From: Mycobacterium sp. ACS4054
GTDB lineage: Bacteria > Actinomycetota > Actinomycetes > Mycobacteriales > Mycobacteriaceae
Assembly (NCBI RefSeq): GCF_001667275.1
Contig: NZ_LZHV01000061.1
Coordinates: 248,001-312,000, forward strand
DNA: 64,000 bases
Reading direction: 5' to 3'
In this document: positions 58,306 through 64,000 of the stretch, piece after piece
How the letters are laid out: each line of letters opens with the position of its first letter
Numbering within the stretch: the first letter of the stretch is position 1
Notes under the pieces: generated by a model
Database searches by the model: none
What the model saw: only the letters and a program-made list of their open reading frames with translations
What the model was told of the DNA's origin: nothing
Translations under genes and position numbers: made by a program

Positions 58306-59523
58306 TCAGCGGGATGCGTACGGCGGCGCGCCCACGCCGGCGATCGAGTGCGTGCCCCACGGCGTTTGTTCGACGATGCGCGCGGCGGCGCTGCGCCGGC
58401 CGACCGTCAGCGTCGCGGTTCGCGCTTGCTTGAGCGCATCGTCGGGCAGCGGCCGCGACGGCGAACCGGACACCGTTCCTTGCCAGTGGTAGCGGCCGTC
58501 GATCGGGTCGAGGTGACCGGCGAGCCGCACCCGGACCGGATGACGGGCGCCGGCGACTTCCAGCGTCGCCGCCCCGTCATAGGTGTCGTCGCGCTCGGGT
58601 GCGCTCGCCGACAGGTCGAAGACGGCCGCGGCCGCGGGAGGCCGGTCGGGTGCCAGCTGGGCGCGGTCGTTGAACACCCGCAGGCTGCTGGCGCGCACCT
58701 CGATGCGGCTGCTGGACGTGCGCTCCATCAGCCGCAGGCACTCGGCGACGTAGCGGGCCTGCGCGTCGGTGTCGGGGCCGGTGAGGAAGAAGTAGTTGGG
58801 AAATCCGCACACCGCCATCCCGTAGAACGGCTCCATGCCGTCGCGCCACGCCCGCCGGATGGTCAGCCCGCCGGAACCGACGAGGGCCCGGTCGGGCAGT
58901 TCGCCGGCGATCGAGAACCCGGTGCCGTAGATGACCGCGTCGAGGTGGTGCTCGACGCCGTCGCGGGTGCGCAGGCCCGTCGCGGTCACCGCCTCGATCG
59001 GCGCGGTGGCCACCTTGACCGTCGCGCGCGGCGGCCGGATGCGGCGCCGCAGCCAGCGTTTGGCGCGGGTCGGCCACCGCGGGAGTTCGGTGACGACGCG
59101 GCGCGGCGCGTGCGCGAAGACGGTGACCGACGCCGCGGATTCGATCAGCCCGTGGATTTGGTGGCCGGCGGTGGCGTCGACGCCGACGACGGCGATGCGC
59201 TTGCCGGACGGATCGAAATCCGGGTCCCAGGCGGCGGCGTGAAACGACGCGCCGACGAACTCGTCGCGGCCCGCGATGTCCGGCAGCCAGGGCACGAACG
59301 GCGGCGGGCCGCCGGCGACGACGGCCCGCGCCTGCACGTCCTCCCCGTCGGCCGTGGTCAACAGCCAGGTGTCGGTGGCGTCGTCGAACGTGCTTTGGAC
59401 CGCCGAGGGGACGACGACGAAGTCGGTGACGCCGGCAGCCAGTAACGCCGAGCGGGGGCCGTCGGGCGCGCCGAGCAGGGCGATCGGGTGGCGGGGCTCG
59501 CCGGGGGCGGGCGGCCGCGTCAC
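58306..59523 (-). CDS. DUF4873 protein with partial flavin-monooxygenase-like Rossmann region (Rv0943c-like)
   Basis: 405 residues. The body resembles the C-terminal two thirds of a Baeyer-Villiger type monooxygenase: VVAGGPPPFVPWLPD, an NADPH-type fold RIAVVGVDATAGHQIHGLIE (degenerate glycines), VIYGTGFSIAGELPD and FPNYFFLTGPDT. The N-terminal FAD motif GxGxxG is absent. The last ~110 residues are a DUF4873 domain (YDGAATLEVAGARHPVRVRL). GTG 59523 overlaps the diiron oxygenase stop (GTGA), so they are coupled partners. Its activity is unclear. Confidence 0.8.
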   Translation of the reverse strand: MTRPPAPGEPRHPIALLGAPDGPRSALLAAGVTDFVVVPSAVQSTFDDATDTWLLTTADGEDVQARAVVAGGPPPFVPWLPDIAGRDEFVGASFHAAAWDPDFDPSGKRIAVVGVDATAGHQIHGLIESAASVTVFAHAPRRVVTELPRWPTRAKRWLRRRIRPPRATVKVATAPIEAVTATGLRTRDGVEHHLDAVIYGTGFSIAGELPDRALVGSGGLTIRRAWRDGMEPFYGMAVCGFPNYFFLTGPDTDAQARYVAECLRLMERTSSSRIEVRASSLRVFNDRAQLAPDRPPAAAAVFDLSASAPERDDTYDGAATLEVAGARHPVRVRLAGHLDPIDGRYHWQGTVSGSPSRPLPDDALKQARTATLTVGRRSAAARIVEQTPWGTHSIAGVGAPPYASR

Positions 59524-60425
59524 AGAAACCTGCTGCGCTTCCAGCCGCGGCGTGCGATGGGACCCAGCAGCCCCACCTCGGTCAGGAACGCCGCCAGTGG
59601 GGCGAAGCCGGCGACCTGCATGTCGCGGCGATGCGGGCTGGTCCGCGCGGCCCGTCGCGCCCGCTTCGGGTCCAGGCCCGTGCGCGCATACGGGATCGGG
59701 TTGCTGAACAGGTAATTGAAGAAGTAGCCGCCCAGGCCGTTGATATTGGCCATGAACCACCGGTTGAGGCGTGGCATCTCGGCGACGCGTTTGCGAGCGC
59801 CGTCGCGGGCGAACTGGATGTGGCGCGCTTCCTCGGTGACGTGAATTCGCATGAGCCGCTGGATGATCGGCTGTAACTCCGGGTCGTCCATCATCTGCCG
59901 CTGCAGCGAGTCGAAGATCTCCTCACCGATCAGCGCGGCCACCCACAGCATCGAGCCGCGCTGGAAGGCCAGGGGCAGCGCGTTGATGATCATCCGGTGA
60001 AACCGCCCGGGGCGCACCGGCTTTGCGCCGATGCGCTCGATGGCCTTGCCGAACATGACCATGTGGCGGGTCTCGTCGCCCAGCTCGGTCAGCTTGTAGT
60101 GCGTCGACCGGCTGGTCGGGTCCTCGTGCAGGATCGTCCGCAGCAACGACTGATTGAGCATGTTCTCGAACCAGATCCCGGCCGACAGGGTGTTGACCAA
60201 CTCCTGACGCGACAGCTCGATCTGCTGTTCGCGGGTCATCTCGTCCCACATCGGCGTGCCATACAGCGACACCAGCCGAGGCGGCAGGTAGAACTTGTCG
60301 GGATCCAGCGGGGCGTCCCAGTCGATGTCGACGACCGGCTCGTAAGACTTTTTGACCGAGCCCTTCAGCAGACGCTCCGAGAACTCCTCCCGGCTGGGCC
60401 CATCTGGTTTAACCGCAGTAGTCAT
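59520..60425 (-). CDS. AurF-like diiron oxygenase, second copy
   Basis: 301 residues with diiron motifs ELGDETRHMVMFG (about 112-124) and RIHVTEEARHIQFA (about 193-206). It is related to the gene at 7773-8798, and both start the core with a DIDWD segment. The substrate is unknown. It is coupled to the DUF4873 protein, and its promoter region has the same GGTACC-N3-GGTACT dyad as the first copy. Confidence 0.82.
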   Translation of the reverse strand: MTTAVKPDGPSREEFSERLLKGSVKKSYEPVVDIDWDAPLDPDKFYLPPRLVSLYGTPMWDEMTREQQIELSRQELVNTLSAGIWFENMLNQSLLRTILHEDPTSRSTHYKLTELGDETRHMVMFGKAIERIGAKPVRPGRFHRMIINALPLAFQRGSMLWVAALIGEEIFDSLQRQMMDDPELQPIIQRLMRIHVTEEARHIQFARDGARKRVAEMPRLNRWFMANINGLGGYFFNYLFSNPIPYARTGLDPKRARRAARTSPHRRDMQVAGFAPLAAFLTEVGLLGPIARRGWKRSRFL

Positions 60426-60459
60426 TCTCGCTGGCGTCCCTTCATTGGGTGCTGCAGAC

Positions 60460-60480
60460 GGTACCCATGGTACTGGGTAC
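60460..60480. promoter_or_regulatory. candidate operator GGTACC-N3-GGTACT with overlapping dyad, diiron oxygenase 2 / cobF
   Basis: GGTACCCATGGTACT (60460-60474) is identical in all twelve fixed bases to 7709-7723. It overlaps a second dyad, GTACCCA-N6-TGGGTAC (60461-60480). A minus-strand TACCGT -10 (60463-60458) would be covered by a bound regulator. It lies 35 bp before the oxygenase ATG and 66 bp before cobF. Confidence 0.5.
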
Positions 60481-60546
60481 TTTTGGTCCCGACTAGGCCC
60501 TCTCGATATCGATTCGGCAATCTGGGCTCAGCGAGGAGGAGGTTTC

Positions 60547-61290
60547 GTGGGCCGGCACATCCACGTCATCGGCATCGGCGCCGGCGACCCCGACTACCTG
60601 ACCGTCCAGGCGATCGAGGCGCTCAACGACACCCAGGTGTTCTTCGCGATGGACAAGGGCGAGCGCAAGAGCGACCTGGTGGCGCTGCGCCGGGCCATCT
60701 GCGCCCGATTCATCCGCGAACCGGGCTACTGCTTCGTCGAGCTGCCCGACCCCAAACGGGCGGCCGACGCCGACTACCGCGAGGCGGTGTCGGACTGGCA
60801 CGCGGCGCGGGCGCGGGTCTGGGCCGCGGCCATCGCCGCCGAGCTGGGACCCGACGGCGTGGGCGCCTTCCTGGCCTGGGGCGATCCGTCGCTCTACGAC
60901 AGCACGCTGCGCATCCTGGACGCCGTCGGTGCGGAGCTCGACTTCACCTTCGACGTCATCCCCGGTATTACCGCCGTGCAGGCGCTGACCGCCCGGCACC
61001 GCATCCCGCTCAACGAGGTCGGCGAACCGGTTCTGATCACCACCGGCAGAAAGCTGCGCGCCCACGGGCTGGCCGGGTCCGCGGTCGTCATGCTCGACGC
61101 CGAGTGCTCCTTCCAGGCGTGCCCGCCCGACACCCGGATCTGGTGGGGCGCCTACCTAGGCACTGACGACGAGCTGTTGGTGGCGGGAACGGTCGGCGAG
61201 GTCGCGACACGCATCGCGGAGCTGCGGGCGCAGGCCCGGGCGCGGCACGGCTGGATCATGGACACCTATTTACTCAGACCGGCAGACTGA
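60547..61290 (+). CDS. cobF: precorrin-6A synthase (deacetylating)
   Basis: 247 residues of the tetrapyrrole methylase fold: N-terminal VIGIGAGDPDYLTVQA, FLAWGDPSLYDSTLRI, and VIPGITAVQALTARH. CobF removes the acetyl group from precorrin-5 and methylates C-1 in aerobic cobalamin synthesis. GTG 60547 follows AGGAGGAGG. M. tuberculosis complex strains lack cobF; its presence marks this as the ancestral form. The DNA glycosylase starts 5 bp after its stop. Confidence 0.95.
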   Translation: MGRHIHVIGIGAGDPDYLTVQAIEALNDTQVFFAMDKGERKSDLVALRRAICARFIREPGYCFVELPDPKRAADADYREAVSDWHAARARVWAAAIAAELGPDGVGAFLAWGDPSLYDSTLRILDAVGAELDFTFDVIPGITAVQALTARHRIPLNEVGEPVLITTGRKLRAHGLAGSAVVMLDAECSFQACPPDTRIWWGAYLGTDDELLVAGTVGEVATRIAELRAQARARHGWIMDTYLLRPAD

Positions 61291-61295
61291 AGAGC

Positions 61296-62159
61296 GTGCC
61301 CGAACTGCCCGAGGTCGAAGCGCTGGCCGACCATCTGCGCCGCCACGCCGTCGGCCTGACGATCGGACGCGTCGACGTCGGCGCGCTGTCCGTGCTGAAG
61401 ACCTTCGACCCGTCGCCCAGCGCCCTGCACGGCCGGCCCGTGACGGGGGCCCACCGCTGGGGCAAGTACCTCGGGCTGCAGGCCGGCGAGCTGTACCTGA
61501 TCGCACACTTGTCGCGGGCGGGGTGGTTGCGGTGGTCGGAAAAGCTGGCCGCCGCGCCGCTACGGCCGGGCAAGGGCCCGATTGCGCTGCGCGTGCACCT
61601 GGGCACGCCCGGCGAGGCGCCCGGCTTCGACCTGACCGAGGCCGGCACCCAAAAGCGGCTGGCCGTCTGGCTCGTCGACGATCCGCAGCTGGTGCCCGGG
61701 ATCGCCGCCCTCGGCCCCGACGCGCTGGAACTCAGCGCCGACGACCTCGCCGGCCTGTTGGCCGGCAACACCGGGCGGATCAAGACCGTCATCACGGATC
61801 AGAAGGTGATCGCCGGCATCGGCAACGCCTACAGCGACGAAATCCTGCACGTCGCCAAGATCTCCCCGTTCGCCACCGCGGGCAAGCTGACCGACGAGCA
61901 GCTCACCACGCTGCACGACGCGATGGTGTCGGTGCTGCGCGACGCGGTGACCCGCTCCGTGGGCCAGGGGGCGGCCACGCTCAAGGGCGAGAAGCGTTCC
62001 GGCCTGCGGGTGCACGCCCGCACCGGCCTGCCCTGCCCGGTGTGTGGGGACACCGTGCGCGAAGTCTCCTTCGCGGACAAGTCTTTTCAGTACTGCCCCA
62101 CCTGCCAGACCGGGGGCAAGGTGCTGGCCGACCGGCGGATGTCGCGGCTGCTCAAGTAG
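61296..62159 (+). CDS. Fpg/Nei family DNA glycosylase, full length (Rv0944-like)
   Basis: 287 residues with all parts of the family. The catalytic N-terminus is PELPEVE (Pro2, Glu3 after Met removal). The H2TH region reads VIAGIGNAYSDEILHVAKIS. The C-terminal zinc finger is CPVCGDTVREVSFADKSFQYCPTC. It excises oxidised bases and nicks the abasic site. M. tuberculosis Rv0944 is a shorter protein lacking the N-terminus, so this is the intact version. Whether it is Fpg or Nei in specificity is not clear. Confidence 0.9.
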   Translation: MPELPEVEALADHLRRHAVGLTIGRVDVGALSVLKTFDPSPSALHGRPVTGAHRWGKYLGLQAGELYLIAHLSRAGWLRWSEKLAAAPLRPGKGPIALRVHLGTPGEAPGFDLTEAGTQKRLAVWLVDDPQLVPGIAALGPDALELSADDLAGLLAGNTGRIKTVITDQKVIAGIGNAYSDEILHVAKISPFATAGKLTDEQLTTLHDAMVSVLRDAVTRSVGQGAATLKGEKRSGLRVHARTGLPCPVCGDTVREVSFADKSFQYCPTCQTGGKVLADRRMSRLLK

Positions 62160-62188
62160 GCGGCGGGCCGTGACTTGACACCTGTCGA

Positions 62189-62194
62189 TATGCT
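62189..62194 (+). promoter_or_regulatory. -10 element for leaderless SDR gene
   Basis: TATGCT, 6 nt before GTG 62201. The TTGACA at 62175-62180 is too close (8 bp) to be its -35. Confidence 0.45.
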
Positions 62195-62200
62195 GCCCGG

Positions 62201-62950
62201 GTGACTCGTCAGAAGATCCTCATCACGGGCGCCAGCTCCGGACTGGGCGCCGGCATGGCTCGCGCCTTCGCCGCCAAGGGCCGCGACCTGGCGCTGTGCG
62301 CGCGGCGCACCGACCGGCTCGACGAGCTGAAAGCCGAACTGTCGCAACAGTATCCGGACATCACGGTCGCCGTGGCCGCGCTGGACGTCAACGACCACGA
62401 GCAGGTGCCCAAGGTCTTCGGCGAACTGCGCGACGAGCTCGGCGGGATCGACCGGATCATCGTCAACGCCGGCATCGGCAAGGGCGCGAAGCTGGGCTCG
62501 GGCAAGCTGTGGGCCAATAAGGCCACCATCGAGACCAATCTGGTGGCCGCACTGGTGCAGATCGAGACCGCGCTGGAAATGTTCAACGACGCGGGCTCTG
62601 GCCACCTGGTGCTGATCTCCTCGGTGCTCGGCAACAAGGGGGTGCCGGGCGTCAAGGCCGCCTACGCCGCGAGCAAGGCCGGGCTGAGCTCGCTGGGCGA
62701 ATCCCTGCGCGCCGAATACGCCAAGGGCCCCATCAAGGTTTCCGTCATCGAGCCCGGCTACATCGAGTCGGAGATGACCGCCAAGTCCAACAGCACAATG
62801 CTGATGGTGGACAACGAGACTGGCGTCAACGCGCTCGTCGCCGCCATGGAACGCGAGCCCGGCCGGGCGGCGGTGCCATGGTGGCCGTGGGCCCCGCTGG
62901 TGCAGGTGATGCGGGTGCTGCCGCCCCCGCTCACCAAGTGGTTCGCCTGA
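62201..62950 (+). CDS. short-chain dehydrogenase/reductase (Rv0945-like)
   Basis: 249 residues of a classical SDR: ILITGASSGLGAGMARAFA, CARRTDRLDEL after strand 2 (favours NADPH), NAGIGKGAKLG, LISSVLG with the catalytic Ser, and YAASKAGLSSLG with Tyr-x-x-x-Lys. The Tyr/Ser pair is intact. The substrate is unknown. GTG 62201 is fixed by the -10 spacing. Confidence 0.9.
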   Translation: MTRQKILITGASSGLGAGMARAFAAKGRDLALCARRTDRLDELKAELSQQYPDITVAVAALDVNDHEQVPKVFGELRDELGGIDRIIVNAGIGKGAKLGSGKLWANKATIETNLVAALVQIETALEMFNDAGSGHLVLISSVLGNKGVPGVKAAYAASKAGLSSLGESLRAEYAKGPIKVSVIEPGYIESEMTAKSNSTMLMVDNETGVNALVAAMEREPGRAAVPWWPWAPLVQVMRVLPPPLTKWFA

Positions 62951-63003
62951 CCCCTGATCTATGGGGGGCTAACGCGTACAACTGCGCACGCTCATGCCAG
63001 CGA

Positions 63004-64000
63004 TCAGTGCGGAACGGGCGTGTAATGGTCTGCGTCGCTGGTGAATTCGGGCTTACCGTACGTCGCCAGCCGTAGCTTGAGAAGTCCGATCACGTAGGCG
63101 TCGGTGATGTCCCTGAGCACGGGCATGCGGCTGGCGTGGCTCACCGCCGTGAAACGTCCGATGATGAAGGGCGCGGTAAGGGCTACGCGCATGAGGTCCG
63201 TCGGCCCCATCGAGACACCCATGGCCTCGGCGATCTCACGATTCCCGTTGCAGAAGGTGCGAACGAAAGTGAGTTTGCTGAAACTCTTTTCGACCGCTTC
63301 GGCGCAACGGTCGAACAGCGTGGTGTCGGGCCGCAAGTAGGCCGACATGGTGCCGCGGACGAGTTCTTGACAGATGCTGTCGAATCCGTCGCGCAGCAGT
63401 GCGGAGCGCGCGTGCATCACATGGATGATGTCGGCCGGTTCCGCGGGCAAGAGCTCTTCCGGTAGTCCGAGCAGAAAGCAGCGATACCTGGCGAATTCGA
63501 CGACGGCACGCTCTTCGGGGGTGAACTCCGTCCGGCCCTGTTGGCGCGCCTTGCGGGCCAGCAGGTACTGGCCGATCATCCCCGCCGGCATCTGGTCGAC
63601 CTGCGGCACGGGCATGCCGTATATGGCGGTATCCCACTTGTCGGATTTCTTCAGGGCGTTGTAGCGGACCATCGAGTGCATCAGCCGGACCATGGCGGCC
63701 GCCTCGAAGCCGGGGCCGAATCGGTCCAGTGCACCGGGCAGGGTGGTGACGGCGAAGAAACTGGCGGTCTCGTTCACCCGGCGCGCGGCCCGCTTGCCCG
63801 AGAGTGCGCCGGTGAGAGCCATCGGCAGCGCGGCGTAGGTATTTGTGAACGTCGCGATGAAGGCCCCGCGCGTGATGAAGGGGGCCAGCAGCGCCGCGGG
63901 AATCCGCTCTTGGCGAGCGCCCTCCCGGACCAGGTCGAAGTCGATCCACTCCGGGGTGGCCTCCATGGCGGCGATGAACGAAACCAGCTCGGGGGGCGCG
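63004..64000 (-). CDS. DUF2236 / MpaB-like oxygenase, partial (N-terminus beyond window)
   Basis: The frame is open from the stop at 63004 to the window edge, so at least 331 residues are seen and the true start lies to the right. Sequence reads APPELVSFIAAMEATPEWID, then GAFIATFTNTYAALPMALTG, RVNETASFFAVTTLPG and MHSMVRYNALKK, which fit the DUF2236 family (latex-clearing protein and MpaB relatives, histidine-bound b-type heme). Its members oxidise C=C bonds. The ATG at 63966 is internal by this reading. Confidence 0.8.
   Translation of the reverse strand, partial: APPELVSFIAAMEATPEWIDFDLVREGARQERIPAALLAPFITRGAFIATFTNTYAALPMALTGALSGKRAARRVNETASFFAVTTLPGALDRFGPGFEAAAMVRLMHSMVRYNALKKSDKWDTAIYGMPVPQVDQMPAGMIGQYLLARKARQQGRTEFTPEERAVVEFARYRCFLLGLPEELLPAEPADIIHVMHARSALLRDGFDSICQELVRGTMSAYLRPDTTLFDRCAEAVEKSFSKLTFVRTFCNGNREIAEAMGVSMGPTDLMRVALTAPFIIGRFTAVSHASRMPVLRDITDAYVIGLLKLRLATYGKPEFTSDADHYTPVPH

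Noticed and set aside
62175..62180. TTGACA as a -35 for the SDR gene
   Set aside because: It is only 8 bp from the TATGCT -10; normal spacing is 16-18 bp.

Overview
The window looks like chromosomal DNA from a slow-growing, non-tuberculous Mycobacterium, probably of the M. avium complex or a close relative. It is GC-rich, has many GTG and TTG starts, and its gene order follows the block that I recall as Rv0875c to Rv0945 in M. tuberculosis. Orthology names and comparisons with M. tuberculosis rest on that memory, not on a search.

Layout. 1-6.3 kb: envelope and housekeeping genes (DUF2771, an MFS permease, DUF3027, SRPBCC, a MarR-SpoU methyltransferase-membrane protein operon, sepH). 6.4-16.2 kb: central metabolism (serC, an AurF-like diiron oxygenase with fprB, citA, pdxH, gltA2, a phytoene-desaturase-like flavoprotein). 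16.3-20.4 kb: the prrA/prrB two-component system, then a flavin monooxygenase divergent from a TetR regulator with clear operator dyads. 20.4-29 kb: divergent accD3 and echA6, an NAPE-PLD-like hydrolase, a serine-hydrolase lipoprotein coupled to the P-type ATPase ctpE, and a small toxin/antitoxin-like pair. 29-34 kb: a carotenoid oxygenase-thiolase pair and an MHS-type permease. 34-35.6 kb: a secreted DUF4185 protein.

35.6-38.3 kb is the one clearly accessory stretch. It is an AT-richer islet holding an orphan six-helix membrane protein and IS481-like debris. A tRNA-Arg(CCT) gene lies on its right, and a degenerate copy of that tRNA's 3' end lies on its left.

38.3-43.6 kb: an F420-type oxidoreductase, a cyclotransferase/poly-gamma-glutamate hydrolase fusion, mntH with a DtxR-type box, and two dehydrogenases. 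43.8-48.1 kb: a phosphate-uptake operon with two tandem PstS lipoproteins, PstC and PstA but no PstB. 48.1-54.3 kb: the NHEJ genes ku and ligD, with a sugar kinase and a FAH-MBL fusion protein. 54.3-64 kb: a methyltransferase, a hydratase, an F420 enzyme, a STAS/HATPase regulator, a diiron oxygenase coupled to a DUF4873 protein, cobF, a complete Fpg/Nei glycosylase, an SDR, and a DUF2236 oxygenase cut by the window edge.

The most interesting signals are these. The two diiron-oxygenase promoters share an identical GGTACC-N3-GGTACT dyad. The tRNA-flanked islet is probably acquired DNA. The two pstS promoters share a 17-bp motif. Several proteins are unusual domain fusions. At least thirteen genes have a -10 hexamer only 6-7 nt before the start codon, as expected for leaderless mRNAs. 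I see no CRISPR array, prophage, biosynthetic cluster or replication origin.
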